From: Paractinoplanes atraurantiacus
GTDB taxonomy: Bacteria > Actinomycetota > Actinomycetes > Mycobacteriales > Micromonosporaceae
Length of the DNA: 64,000 nucleotides
Direction of reading: 5' to 3'
NCBI RefSeq assembly: GCF_900215205.1
Contig: NZ_OBDY01000002.1
Coordinates: 453,867-517,866, forward strand
The position numbers and the translations under genes are program-made. Shown here in pieces: positions 31,224 through 40,703 of the stretch. The notes under the pieces are model-generated. The model did not search any database, had not been told where the DNA came from, and saw only the letters and a program-made list of their open reading frames with translations. The number at the start of each line of letters is the position of its first letter. The stretch's first letter is position 1.

Positions 31224-32749
31224 CCAGCGCCCCCGCCGCCGGTGAGCCGCCGCTGCCGGTCGGCAGCGCTCCGCCGACCGGCGGCGGCCCGGCCGATTCC
31301 ACTGCGCCCCCGACTGGCGCTCCGCCGACTGGCGCTTCGCCGACTGGCGCTTCGCCGACTGGCGCTTCGCCGACTGGCGCTTCGCCGACTGGCGAACGGT
31401 CGGGCGGCGAACGGTCGGCCGGCGGAAGGTCGGGCGGCGAACGGTCGGCCGGCAGAAGGTCGGGCGGCGAAAAGTCGGGCGGCAATTTTGGCGATTTGTC
31501 CGCGCCGGCGGCTGAGGGCCGCTCCAGCGGGCGAAGCGCCGATGCGCGAGGCGGCGCCTCCGACCTGGCTGTTTCCGGTGGGCCCAGTGGCGCGGTGCTG
31601 CGTCAGTGGCGGCGCACGGGGGTCACTGGGCGGGGCGCGGGCTTGATTCTGGCTGCCGCAGGGCTGGTTGCCGTCGGATTCCGTTACGGATACCCGGATT
31701 TGGCGCTGCTGGGGGCGGCGGGAGGGGTGGCGCTGGTCTGTGCGGTCGGGTTCGCGTTGTGGCGGCCCCGGCTCGGGGTGGAGCGGGTGGCCGATCCGGA
31801 TCGGGTGGCGCGGGGGGAAGCGGCGCGGATGACGCTGACCGTGCGCAACACGAGCCGGATGCGGGCGGCGAATCTGGTCGCCAGCGATCGCTGTGGTGGT
31901 GGGGCTGTGCCCGTGCCCTTGCTGCGGTTGCGGCCGGGGCGGGACACCACCGTGGACTATCCGGTGCCCACCAGCCGGCGCGGGGTTGTGCCGGTCGGGC
32001 CGTTGCGGGTCACCCGGGGGGATCCGCTTGCGCTGGTGACGCTTTCCCGGACGTACGGCGGAATCGCTCATGTCTGGGTCCATCCCCGGATCCACCTGTT
32101 GCGGGCGGTGCCGGCGGGGATGGCGCGCGGCCTGGACGGGCGGATCGACAAGGTCCCGCAGGGGACGATCACGTTCGACACGCTGCGCGAGTACGTGATC
32201 GGCGACGAGATGCGGCGGGTGCACTGGCGCAGCAGCGCCAAAGTGGGCGAGCTGATGGTGCGGGAGCAGCTCGACACGTCCGAGCCGACGGTCGTGGTGC
32301 TGCTCGACGACCGGGCGGTGGCTCATCCGGAGGTGCGCGACGGGGTGGCCGAGTCGTTCGAGGCGGCCTGCGAGGCGGCGGCGTCCATCGTGGCCGCCGC
32401 GGTGCGTGAGGATCTTCCGGTCAGCCTGCATCTGGTGAGTGAGGTGGCGACCGGGCCCTTCCTGGATGTGCTGACCGAGGCGACGCTGCGCGACGGCGAT
32501 CTGGCGGCGACGCTGCGGCGGATGCGCTCGCAGCGGCTCGGGGACACGCTGGTCTTCCTGACCGGTCCGGGTGGGCGCGGCGACCTCGGCTCGGTGAGTG
32601 GATTGCGGGGGCCGTACGCGGTGGTGCTGGCCGGGCTCCTCGGCGACCGGGACGGCGCGCCCGTCTCCGCCGGCGACGGCCTGATCGTCATCGACGCGGC
32701 CGACGGCGCCGAATTCGCCGCAGCTTGGGACGGAGTCCGCGGATGGTGA
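31220..32749 (+). CDS. DUF58 protein with repeat-rich N-terminus
   Basis: A 509-residue protein; the GTG at 31220 overlaps the MoxR stop. The first 110 residues are low complexity: five copies of a 15-bp unit encoding PTGAS/PTGAP, then six units of the type ERSGG. Two membrane helices follow (GLILAAAGLVAVGFRYGY and LALLGAAGGVALVCAVGFAL), a beta-rich domain, then the DUF58 signature (FDTLREYVIGDEMRRVHWRS) and a VWA-like end. DUF58 proteins are partners of MoxR. The repeat head is not typical of the family and could vary in length between strains. Confidence 0.9.
   Translation: MTSAPAAGEPPLPVGSAPPTGGGPADSTAPPTGAPPTGASPTGASPTGASPTGASPTGERSGGERSAGGRSGGERSAGRRSGGEKSGGNFGDLSAPAAEGRSSGRSADARGGASDLAVSGGPSGAVLRQWRRTGVTGRGAGLILAAAGLVAVGFRYGYPDLALLGAAGGVALVCAVGFALWRPRLGVERVADPDRVARGEAARMTLTVRNTSRMRAANLVASDRCGGGAVPVPLLRLRPGRDTTVDYPVPTSRRGVVPVGPLRVTRGDPLALVTLSRTYGGIAHVWVHPRIHLLRAVPAGMARGLDGRIDKVPQGTITFDTLREYVIGDEMRRVHWRSSAKVGELMVREQLDTSEPTVVVLLDDRAVAHPEVRDGVAESFEAACEAAASIVAAAVREDLPVSLHLVSEVATGPFLDVLTEATLRDGDLAATLRRMRSQRLGDTLVFLTGPGGRGDLGSVSGLRGPYAVVLAGLLGDRDGAPVSAGDGLIVIDAADGAEFAAAWDGVRGW
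31310..31394. repeat. 15-bp minisatellite inside the DUF58 gene
   Basis: Five full copies of CCGACTGGCGCTTCG (the first with one change) run from 31310 to 31384, plus a partial copy. Being a multiple of three, gain or loss of units keeps the reading frame. A second 15-bp repeat family continues to about 31483. Confidence 0.85.
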
Positions 32750-32910
32750 GGCGCGCCGGCTCAGCGAACGCGCGATCGGCGGCGCTGGGCGGGAACGCGC
32801 GGGTGGCGGCGCTGGGCGGGAACGCGCGGTTGGCGACGCTGGGCGGAAGCGGGCGCGGGAGCTGGCGGATGGTGAGCTTGGCGGGTGGGCGGGGCGGGGC
32901 GGGCGCATGA
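32743..32910 (+). CDS. 55-residue repeat peptide, coupled at both ends
   Basis: The ATG at 32743 overlaps the end of the DUF58 gene and the stop at 32908-32910 overlaps the ATG of the transglutaminase-like gene (ATGA). Three 9-residue repeats (AALGGNARV, AALGGNARL, ATLGGSGRG) make up the centre, encoded by 27-bp units at 32779-32859. The peptide is basic and Gly/Ala-rich with no known family. The overlaps favour translation, but the frame may serve only to couple its neighbours. Confidence 0.45.
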   Translation: MVRRAGSANARSAALGGNARVAALGGNARLATLGGSGRGSWRMVSLAGGRGGAGA

Positions 32911-35084
32911 GTAGGTGGGTGCGTGCGGGTGTTGTCGCGGTGGCGCTGGCTGGGATGGTGGCGCTGTCGGGGGTGGTGCTCGGGCGGATTTTCGCCGGGG
33001 CGCTATTGGGGCAGCTTGTCGCGGGGGCGGCGGTCGGGTCGGTGGGGGTCAGTGTGGCGGCGCGGCGGCTGCCCAACTGGATGGTCGCACCTCTGTCGGC
33101 GGTGCTGCTGGCGGCGTACACCCTCCTGGCCCTGAAGATCGCGGCGGATCGGGCCGAGACGGCGGGGGCGCTGACCGACATCGTGCGCGAGTCGCTCGTG
33201 AACGGGATTCCGCGGCTGCTCACGGCCCTGATTCCGGTCGAGGCGACGCCGGACACAGTGGTCGTGCCGGTGATCGCCGCCTGGCTGGCCGGGCTGGCCG
33301 GGGCCGAGATCGCGGTGCGGGCCGGGCGGGTGCTGCTCGGGTTGGTGCCGGCGACGGCGCTGTACGCGGGGGCGCTCTATGTCGTCGGGCCGAACGCGGA
33401 CACGGCCCGGTGGACCACGCTGGTTTTCGCGGGGCTCGCCGTGGTCGCCCTCGCGGCCAGCGCGCGCGCCACCGATCAACCCCGTGCCGACGACGGCAAG
33501 GTGGTGCGGGGGCGGGCGAGCGCGGCGGCCGGACTGGTGATCGTTCTCGGACTGATCGTCGCCGTCGGGCCTTGGATCGGTGGGCGGGTCGGTGCGACGC
33601 CGGTCGATCCGCGCCGGTACGTTGAACCGCCTCAGGTGGACAGCCTCGACGAGAGCCCGCTCAACCGGATCTCCGGGTGGGCCCTGGAGCCGAAGGATCC
33701 GCTGCTGCGGGTATCGCCCGCGGCCGGCGCCAAGGGCAAGGTCGTTCGGCTGCGGCTGGCCGTGCTGCCCGACTACGACGGCGTGACCTGGCGCGTCGGC
33801 GCGACCTATCGCAACGCGGGGCGGGTGCTTCCGCCGTCGCCGCGGTTGCCCGGTACCGACATCGCGGAGATACGGCAGGACGTCACGATCGACGGGCTCG
33901 CCGGGCGGCTGCTGCCCGTGGTGCCGGCGCCGACGGAAGTCGCGGGGGCGCGGGTCGCCTTCGACGCGGCGACCGGCACGCTGATCCAGCCCGAAGGGCG
34001 CACCGCCGGGTTGACGTATTCGGTCACGTCGGAGTTGCAGACGCCCGATCTCAACCTGCTGCCCACGGCCGAGACACCCTCCGGGGACACCGTGGCGCGC
34101 TATCTGACGGTCGGTGCCGGCGTGCCGCCCGAGATTCAGCGGCTGGCCGACGAACTCGCCCAGGACAACGGGGCGGCGTACGACCGGGCGATGGCGATCC
34201 AGGAATTCATCGCCGAGCACTACCGGCGGGTCGCCGACGCGCCGAGCGGGCACGCGTACCCGAACCTGAAGTTCTTTCTTTTCGGGCCGCGTCAGCAGGG
34301 CGGCCAGGCCGGCACGTCGGAGCAGTTCGCGGCGTCGTTCGCGCTGCTGGCCCGGATCGCCGGCCTCCCCAGCCGGGTCGTGGTCGGCTTCGACGCGCCG
34401 GCCGCGGGCGGCACGGTCACCGCCGGCAACGCCATCGCGTGGCCGGAGGTGCTGTTCGACGGGCTGGGCTGGGTGGCGTTCGACCCGATGCCCAAGAGCA
34501 AAGACCCGCGCCCGGTCGAGGAGGACTTCCTCCCGAAGCCGACCCCGCCGCCCACACCGTCCTCGCCGGCACCCGCGCCCTCCGAGACACCGCCGAGTTC
34601 GGGCCCGCCGACCCTCGTGGCGGCACCACCCGGCCCGGGCCCGTCGGCCGCAGTGGTCGCCGGAAGCGCCTCCGGCTCGGTGCTGCTCCTGCTGGTCGCC
34701 GCGGCCGGCACGATCGTGCTGATGCGGCAGTCACTGCGCCGCCGGCGTCTGAGCACCGGTACCCCCGACGACCGGATAGCCGGCGCCTGGTCGGAGTTCA
34801 CGGACGCGCTGCGGTTGGCCGGCCGCCCGGTGCCGCCGCATCTGGCGGCGACGGAGGCCGCCGCGTATGCCCAAAACGATGCCGGCCTGCCGCCGCTCGG
34901 CGACCTGGTCGCCGGCATCAATACGGTCGGCTTCGCCCCCGGATCGGCCGACGACGGCCAAGCAGCGAAGGCCGGCGGTCAGGCCGTCGCCTACGCCGAC
35001 GCGCTGCGGGCCCGCCGTTCCTGGTGGCGGCGCCTGTGGTGGACCATCCATCCCGGTCCGTTGCGGTGGAGCCGCCGGAGCTGA
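32907..35084 (+). CDS. Transglutaminase-like membrane protein (TgpA type), catalytic residues lost
   Basis: A 725-residue protein with five to six N-terminal membrane helices (to about residue 225), an external domain containing a transglutaminase fold, a Pro-rich stretch, one more helix (GSVLLLLVAAAGTIVLM) and a cytoplasmic tail, the typical TgpA order. The active-site blocks are recognisable but altered: the usual GTCEQFA reads GTSEQFA (Ser471), and the usual HAWPEV reads IAWPEV (Ile510); only the Asp (Asp526, FDP) is kept. It is therefore probably not a transglutaminase and may be a structural or binding protein in the MoxR/DUF58 complex. Start ATG overlaps the previous stop. Confidence 0.9.
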   Translation: MSRWVRAGVVAVALAGMVALSGVVLGRIFAGALLGQLVAGAAVGSVGVSVAARRLPNWMVAPLSAVLLAAYTLLALKIAADRAETAGALTDIVRESLVNGIPRLLTALIPVEATPDTVVVPVIAAWLAGLAGAEIAVRAGRVLLGLVPATALYAGALYVVGPNADTARWTTLVFAGLAVVALAASARATDQPRADDGKVVRGRASAAAGLVIVLGLIVAVGPWIGGRVGATPVDPRRYVEPPQVDSLDESPLNRISGWALEPKDPLLRVSPAAGAKGKVVRLRLAVLPDYDGVTWRVGATYRNAGRVLPPSPRLPGTDIAEIRQDVTIDGLAGRLLPVVPAPTEVAGARVAFDAATGTLIQPEGRTAGLTYSVTSELQTPDLNLLPTAETPSGDTVARYLTVGAGVPPEIQRLADELAQDNGAAYDRAMAIQEFIAEHYRRVADAPSGHAYPNLKFFLFGPRQQGGQAGTSEQFAASFALLARIAGLPSRVVVGFDAPAAGGTVTAGNAIAWPEVLFDGLGWVAFDPMPKSKDPRPVEEDFLPKPTPPPTPSSPAPAPSETPPSSGPPTLVAAPPGPGPSAAVVAGSASGSVLLLLVAAAGTIVLMRQSLRRRRLSTGTPDDRIAGAWSEFTDALRLAGRPVPPHLAATEAAAYAQNDAGLPPLGDLVAGINTVGFAPGSADDGQAAKAGGQAVAYADALRARRSWWRRLWWTIHPGPLRWSRRS

Positions 35085-35099
35085 CCGGCGAAGACAGAC

Positions 35100-35131
35100 G
35101 CGCGGCCCGCCGGGGAACCGGCGGGCCGCGC
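35100..35131. terminator. Strong bidirectional terminator hairpin
   Basis: A perfect 14-bp stem (GCGCGGCCCGCCGG at 35100-35113 with its complement at 35118-35131) closed by a GGAA tetraloop lies between two convergent genes ending at 35084 and 35143. Confidence 0.85.
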
Positions 35132-35142
35132 TTGATATCAGG

Positions 35143-38100
35143 TCAGAAGCAGTCGCTGTACGCCTGGAACGGCTCGATGTTGAACAGGTGCAACGGGTCG
35201 GGGGCGTTGCCGAAGTGGCCGACGAACGTGCCCGGACCGTACTTGACGTTGAGCTTTCCGCCGCCCATCACCGCCACCCGGTGCTGATGCGCCTGGTTGA
35301 TCGTGTAGGTGTAGGTGCGCCTGTCCTGGGTGAAACTCGGCGGGCTCTGGTAATACATCGCCTCGAACTGCTCCATCTCCCCGGTCACGCAGTCGAGGAG
35401 CTGATATCTGAGGGATCCTTCGAGCAACTTGTTTCCCTTCGAGTCCCACGACATCTCGAACCTGATCGTGCTGCCGTTACGGTAACCGCACGCCGTGCCT
35501 TTGATGTCGCGACGCTGGATCGCCGCGAAGTCTCCCTTTCGGGGATCCTCCAGCGGGTCCCACATCCAGCTGCTGGTGACCGAGGCGCAGGCGCTGTCCG
35601 ACGGCGCCATGACTATCTGCCTCGCCGTGTTGGAGGCGAGGGTTTCGCCGCCATTGGCCGCCTGCTTCACGAAGAACTCGTAGGTGACGCCCAGCTTGAG
35701 AGGGGAGACGATCTGCCAGGTGCGGCCGCTGACCGGCAGCCCCTGCCGCGTCCATGTGCTCGTCCGGGTGTCGCGGACGTAGACCCAGAACATGGCGTCC
35801 GGGTTCACCGACTCCCAGTCGAGCATAATGCTGTCGTTGTCGTGGTACTTGGCGGTGAGGTTCGTCGGCGCCGGAACCCGGGACACGGCCGTGACCACGC
35901 TGGAGGCGGGGCCCTCACCGCCCGGCCCGATGGCGGTGACCTTGAACGCGTACGCCGTTCCGATCGACAGGTAGCCGGCCGTGAACGAGGTGCCGTTCGA
36001 GATCGGGTATTTGATCCTCTTCCACTCCAGGGTGCCGTTGTCCCTGATGTAGACCCAGTACCAGAGGTCGGCACCCACCTTGTTCCAGTTCAGCGTGATG
36101 GTGCCGTCCTTGTTCGACTTCGCCGTGACGGTCGGTGCCGGCGGCGGCGGAATGTGCGAGGTCGCCTTCACGATGTCCGAGCGGCCGCTCAGGCCGCCGT
36201 CGTTGAAGGCGACGACGTAGAAGGCGTACTCGTGGTTGTTCGTGAGGTATCCGGCGGTGAAGGCGCCGCCGCTCATGATCGGGTATTTGGACTTCGTGAA
36301 ACCGCCGCTCGTGCCGGGGTTGTCGGTGATGTCCTTGGTGTAGACCCAATATCCGACCCCGGCACCCTGATTCTCCCAGGTGAGGTCGATGGTGCCGTCG
36401 TTCTGCGGCTTCGCGGTCAGCTTCGCCGGCGGCGGTGGGGGCGGCATGGTGGGTTCGGCCTGTACGGTTTCGGACGGCTCGCTCTCGGCGCCGAAATCGC
36501 CGATCGCGGTCACGTAGAACTCGTACGTGTCGCCGTTGGTCAGATAGCCGGCGGTGAAGGACGTGCCGTTGCTGACCGGGTACTGCGACCGGGTGAAGGC
36601 CCCGCCCTTGGTGACATTGCGGCTGTAGACGTAGTACCAGATGCCGTCGCCGACAGATCTCCAGGACAGGTAGGCCTCGCCGTTGCCGGGCTTGGCCTTG
36701 AGCCCCTTCGGCGCGGCCGGCGGCGGCACGTACGACTTGGCCCGGGCGACGTTCGACGGAGCGCTCACCGTGTCGGACATCCCGATCGCGGTGACGTAGA
36801 AGTCGTACGACTTGCCGACCGTGAGGTAGCCCGCGGTGAACGTCGTGCCGCTGCTCACCGGATAGGTCGACCGGGTGTAGGTGGTCGCGGTGGATTCCTT
36901 CGACCACACCCAATACCAGATGTCCGGGCCCGAGGACTTCCACGACAACGTGATGGTGCCGTCGTCGTTCGAGCTCGCGGTCAGCTTCGTCGGAGCGGGC
37001 GGCGGGGCTATCTCCGATTTCGCCTGCACCTTGTTCGACGCGGCGCTCTCGGTGTCGCCGAGGCCGATCGCCGTCACGTAGAACTCGTAGTTGTCACCGT
37101 TGCTCAAATATCCTGCCGTGAACGTAGTGCCGTTGCTTACCGGGTATTTCGACTTGGTGAAGGTGGTCTCGCCGTCGGAGACGTTGCGGGTGTAGACCCA
37201 GTACCAGATGTCCGGGCCCGAGGAGCTCCAGCTCAGCCTGATCGTTCCGTCGTCGTTCGGCGCGGCGCTCAGGTTTCCCGGTGCGGGTGGCGGCGCGATG
37301 CGGGCGACCGCCTGCGCTATGTTGGAGCGAGGGCTGTCCGTGCCGTACTTGCCGATCGCGGTCACGTAGAAGGCGTATTTGTTGCCCGCGGTCAGATAGC
37401 CGGCGGTGAACGACGTGCCGTTACTCACCGGGTACACCGATTGGGTGAAGCCGGTGGTGAGATCGGTGTCGTCGGTGATGTCCTTCGTCCAGACCCAGTA
37501 CCAGGCGTCCGGCGACGACGGTTTCCACGACAGCCCGATGGTGCCGTCGGGGTTCTGCGTCGCGGTCAGACCGGAGGGCGTGGGCGGCGAGCCCGCCTTG
37601 GCGGTCAACTGGAGGGTGTTCGACGCCGGGCCCTCCCCGGAGGCGTTCTTGGCCGTCACCCGGAACTCGTAGACGTTCTCGGACACGAGGTCGTTCACCT
37701 CGGCGGTGGTGCCCTGGACGAGGGCGGTGCCGTTCGGCGTGAACGCGGTCTCGCCGGCCGTCACGTTGCGCGAGTAGACGTTGTAGGAGACGAAGCCGGC
37801 CGCCGAGACGGCACCCCAGCTCAGGCTCGCCGTGAGATCGTCGCCCGTGGTGCCGGTCAGGTTGGCCGGCGCCGCCGTCGGCTTGCTGATCAGCACTTGG
37901 CTGCGAGCGGGTAGTGACTGCGGTCCCTCACCGGCGGCGTTCTCGGCGGAGATCCGGAACTCGTAGTTGCCGTTGCGGGAGACGTCGATCTGGACGCTGC
38001 GCCCGGTCACCGCCTGATGGGCCCGGGTGAACTGGCTGCTCTTGTCGAGGTTGTTGCGCTGGTAGACCCAGTACTTCAGCCCGGTGGCGCTGGACGGGTT

Positions 38101-40467
38101 CGGCTCCCAGCTGACGGTCACCTTGGTGTCGCCGGGCTTGTTGGCGAGCACCCGTTCCGGCGTGGCGACGACGTTCTGCGGCGCGTTCGGCAGCAGGCTG
38201 CCGTCGACGGGCGGCCGGAGCTTCACCGAGACGAAGCGCGGTCGGCAGAGGTGCACGTCGGCGTCGCAGGCGCCGGGTGTGAAGCTGTTGACGTTGTACG
38301 ACACCACCATGGTGTCGCTCGAGCTGGGCGTCTGCTCCGGGTGCAGACGTGCGTTGTAGACCCAGGCGCCCTTGCTGGCCGCGGGCTCGGGAGCCGAGTA
38401 CAACGAGGTCTGATGGGTGAACGGGCCGGCCGGGTCCTTCGCGAAGTAGGCGACCACCTCGTTGCTGAACACTTCGCTGGTGTCCATCGTCACGAGGGCG
38501 TACCGAGGGTTGTCCCCGCCCAGGCGCTTGACGCTGAACCCGGCGCCGATGCCGGTCATGATCGGCGCGGCGCTGGTCTCGGTGGACGACCACTGCCCGC
38601 CGGCCGTCGGGTCGCCGGTCAGGTACTGCCAGGCCGAGGTGTTGGTCAGCGAGCCCTGCGGCGCCCGGGCCACGTACAGACTGTCGACTTCACCGACCCG
38701 GTTCGTGCCGTAGATGTAGGTCTTGCCGTCGGTCCCGTCGACCAGGGCGGCGCCCCAGCCGACCTTGTAGCTCGTGTTCAGGTTCAGAGGGACGAGTTCC
38801 TGAAGCGCCATGCTGGGCAGCGCGAACCGGGCGATCGAGCGGCCGGCTGTCACGTACGACAGGGCTCCGCCATCCGCGCCACGCTTCACATGCGTGTAGA
38901 AGACCTCCAGGGTGTTGCCGTTGCGCCGGCTCTCGCCCGGCCACCATCCGAGCTCGTTGGGCTCGGCCTTGGTGTGAGCTCCTACGTACGCCTGGGGGAG
39001 GGCGGCCGTGCCGCCGTGCAGAGTCTTGGTGAGGGTGGTGCCTTCCTGGATGACCACCGAGTTGTTGATCATCGGCTGTCCGGACGGCCGGCTCCGGTCG
39101 GCGTTCACCTTGCCGAGCATGGTGTCGCCGAAGAACCACGCCACCTGGCCGTTGCCGAGATCGGCCGACATGGTCTCGTCGCCGCCGGTCCAATGCCCGC
39201 CCTGGTCGCCGTAGGCGTGGAACAGGTCGGTCAGGTTCGAGCTGGACGGCAGGCCGGGCCGGTCCGGGCCGGGAACGTGCAGCAGGACGGACGTCGACGG
39301 GTTCGCCGGGTCGATCGCCGGAGTGATCGGCAGCGCGTCGCCGAGCAGGGCGGCGCGCACTTGAGCCGGGCTGAGGGAGGGATTCTTCGCCAGGAGCAGC
39401 GCCGCGGCGCCGGCCACCTGCGGAGCCGCCAGTGACGTTCCGCTGGCCTTGCGGGTGCCCTGCGCGGTGTCCGGGACCTCGATGTCCGTGCCCGGCGCGT
39501 ACATGGTGACGCAGGCGCCGGCGTTCGAGGTGTCGTGTTTGCGGTCGAACTTGTTGGTGCCGCCCACGGTGATGACGCCCAGGTTCGTCCGGCTCAGATT
39601 GGACGGGGAGGTTCGGCACGAGTCGCCGTTGTCGTTGCCGGCCGCGGTGATCACCACAAGACCGGCGCGGGTCAGACGGGTGACGGCCTCCTCGAGCTTG
39701 CTCGAGTACTCACCGCCGATGCTGACGTTCACCACGGCCGGTGTGTTCGGCTCGGCCAGCTGCCCGATCTTGTCGAGGCCGGCCAGGAGGCGGTCTTCGT
39801 CGATGTCCTGGCCGCAGTCGGCCACCTTGACCGAGCGGAGCGGCGACCGCTTCGAAACACCCCAGCGGGTGCCGCCGGCGGCGCCGGCGACGGCCGTGCC
39901 GTGCCCGTCGCAGTCCCGGTCCGCGGCGCCGGAGACGTTGGCCCAGTTGACCGCGCGGCCGCCGAAGTCGCTGTGCGCGACGTTCACGCCGGTGTCGACG
40001 ATATAGATCGGCACGTCGGACAATCCATGGTGGAACCGGGTGTCGCCGGTGCCCGCCGTGGCGTTCCACGTCGGCTCGTCGAGCCGGTCGAGGTGCCACG
40101 GCGCGTCCTGCTGTGTCTCGGTGCGCTCGAACCGGACCTGCTGCGCGACCGATTCCACCGCCGGGTCGCCGGCGATCGCCCGCGCCTGCTCCTCGGTCGC
40201 GGTGACCGAGAATCCGCGGAGCACCGACTCGTAGACGAATCCGAGGTCTCCGCCGTGCTCGTCGACCAGGCTCTCGGCCTTCTTGGTGACCTGCGCGCCG
40301 GGTACCGTGGCGGCCAGGTCGACAATGTATTTCCCGGGCAGGGTGCCCGCTGCTCCCGCGTTCACGATCTCGCCCGGCTCTGCCCAGGCCGGGACCGCGG
40401 GGCCCGCCGTCAGCAGCGCGGCCACCGAGACCGCCGCCAGCGCGGCCGTCCCCCAACGTCTTCTCAC
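35143..40467 (-). CDS. Giant secreted subtilisin-like protease with FN3-type repeats
   Basis: The GTG at 40467 is chosen because GGAGG lies 8 nt before it and a clear signal peptide follows (basic start, AALAAVSVAALLTAG, cleavage after VPAWA), giving 1774 residues. Order: an I9-type propeptide; the S8 domain with Asp158 (YIVDTGVN), His189 (DGHGTAVAG), Asn278 (AAGNDNG) and Ser345 (SGTSLAAPQ); a region of about 400 residues rich in beta strands that resembles DUF4185/DUF5005-like propellers (VAWFFGDTMLG; TYIYGTNRVG); about nine FN3-like repeats with a strongly conserved WYWVYTRN...FTAGYLTNG pattern; and a Cys-containing C-terminal domain. It is probably a secreted or wall-bound hydrolase. The combination of protease and propeller is unusual. 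Confidence 0.9.
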   Translation of the reverse strand: MRRRWGTAALAAVSVAALLTAGPAVPAWAEPGEIVNAGAAGTLPGKYIVDLAATVPGAQVTKKAESLVDEHGGDLGFVYESVLRGFSVTATEEQARAIAGDPAVESVAQQVRFERTETQQDAPWHLDRLDEPTWNATAGTGDTRFHHGLSDVPIYIVDTGVNVAHSDFGGRAVNWANVSGAADRDCDGHGTAVAGAAGGTRWGVSKRSPLRSVKVADCGQDIDEDRLLAGLDKIGQLAEPNTPAVVNVSIGGEYSSKLEEAVTRLTRAGLVVITAAGNDNGDSCRTSPSNLSRTNLGVITVGGTNKFDRKHDTSNAGACVTMYAPGTDIEVPDTAQGTRKASGTSLAAPQVAGAAALLLAKNPSLSPAQVRAALLGDALPITPAIDPANPSTSVLLHVPGPDRPGLPSSSNLTDLFHAYGDQGGHWTGGDETMSADLGNGQVAWFFGDTMLGKVNADRSRPSGQPMINNSVVIQEGTTLTKTLHGGTAALPQAYVGAHTKAEPNELGWWPGESRRNGNTLEVFYTHVKRGADGGALSYVTAGRSIARFALPSMALQELVPLNLNTSYKVGWGAALVDGTDGKTYIYGTNRVGEVDSLYVARAPQGSLTNTSAWQYLTGDPTAGGQWSSTETSAAPIMTGIGAGFSVKRLGGDNPRYALVTMDTSEVFSNEVVAYFAKDPAGPFTHQTSLYSAPEPAASKGAWVYNARLHPEQTPSSSDTMVVSYNVNSFTPGACDADVHLCRPRFVSVKLRPPVDGSLLPNAPQNVVATPERVLANKPGDTKVTVSWEPNPSSATGLKYWVYQRNNLDKSSQFTRAHQAVTGRSVQIDVSRNGNYEFRISAENAAGEGPQSLPARSQVLISKPTAAPANLTGTTGDDLTASLSWGAVSAAGFVSYNVYSRNVTAGETAFTPNGTALVQGTTAEVNDLVSENVYEFRVTAKNASGEGPASNTLQLTAKAGSPPTPSGLTATQNPDGTIGLSWKPSSPDAWYWVWTKDITDDTDLTTGFTQSVYPVSNGTSFTAGYLTAGNKYAFYVTAIGKYGTDSPRSNIAQAVARIAPPPAPGNLSAAPNDDGTIRLSWSSSGPDIWYWVYTRNVSDGETTFTKSKYPVSNGTTFTAGYLSNGDNYEFYVTAIGLGDTESAASNKVQAKSEIAPPPAPTKLTASSNDDGTITLSWKSSGPDIWYWVWSKESTATTYTRSTYPVSSGTTFTAGYLTVGKSYDFYVTAIGMSDTVSAPSNVARAKSYVPPPAAPKGLKAKPGNGEAYLSWRSVGDGIWYYVYSRNVTKGGAFTRSQYPVSNGTSFTAGYLTNGDTYEFYVTAIGDFGAESEPSETVQAEPTMPPPPPPAKLTAKPQNDGTIDLTWENQGAGVGYWVYTKDITDNPGTSGGFTKSKYPIMSGGAFTAGYLTNNHEYAFYVVAFNDGGLSGRSDIVKATSHIPPPPAPTVTAKSNKDGTITLNWNKVGADLWYWVYIRDNGTLEWKRIKYPISNGTSFTAGYLSIGTAYAFKVTAIGPGGEGPASSVVTAVSRVPAPTNLTAKYHDNDSIMLDWESVNPDAMFWVYVRDTRTSTWTRQGLPVSGRTWQIVSPLKLGVTYEFFVKQAANGGETLASNTARQIVMAPSDSACASVTSSWMWDPLEDPRKGDFAAIQRRDIKGTACGYRNGSTIRFEMSWDSKGNKLLEGSLRYQLLDCVTGEMEQFEAMYYQSPPSFTQDRRTYTYTINQAHQHRVAVMGGGKLNVKYGPGTFVGHFGNAPDPLHLFNIEPFQAYSDCF

Positions 40468-40703
40468 CGTATCGCCTCCAGATATGTCGCCGCCCGCACA
40501 GTAGGGCGAAGGGCCGACGGAATCCTCAGGCATCGATATGTGGGGCCGGGCTGCCTGGTTCGCGAGATGTACGGCATCTACCTGCGCCAATGATCGAAAG
40601 ACCGAGACGGTGGATCGACGACCGGCAGATTGCCCGGCATACTCGCAGGCAATTTTGATAGTCCGGTGCCGCACACGGGGTGCGAGACGACACGGGAGCC
40701 GTC
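40468..40703. promoter_or_regulatory. Divergent promoter region between protease and SARP genes
   Basis: 236 bp without a gene. A low-GC patch with AATTTTGATAGT at about 40650-40661, some 45 bp upstream of the SARP start, could be a -10 region. No clear -35 element or SARP direct repeat was found. Confidence 0.3.

Noticed and set aside
31310..31483. CRISPR-like look of the 15-bp repeats
   Set aside because: The units are contiguous without spacers, in frame within a coding gene, and no cas genes are near.
30965..33256. A 763-codon antisense frame across the MoxR/DUF58 genes
   Set aside because: It covers parts of three well-supported genes and reads as low-complexity Ser/Arg/Pro sequence.
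36000..37700. DNA tandem repeat array in the protease gene
   Set aside because: The repetition is explained by homologous FN3-like protein modules, not by a DNA satellite.
34867..37914. A 1015-codon open frame antisense to the giant protease
   Set aside because: It is the mirror of a GC-rich gene with strong codon bias; the translation is repetitive in Arg, Val and Gly and lacks any domain, while the other strand encodes an intact protease.
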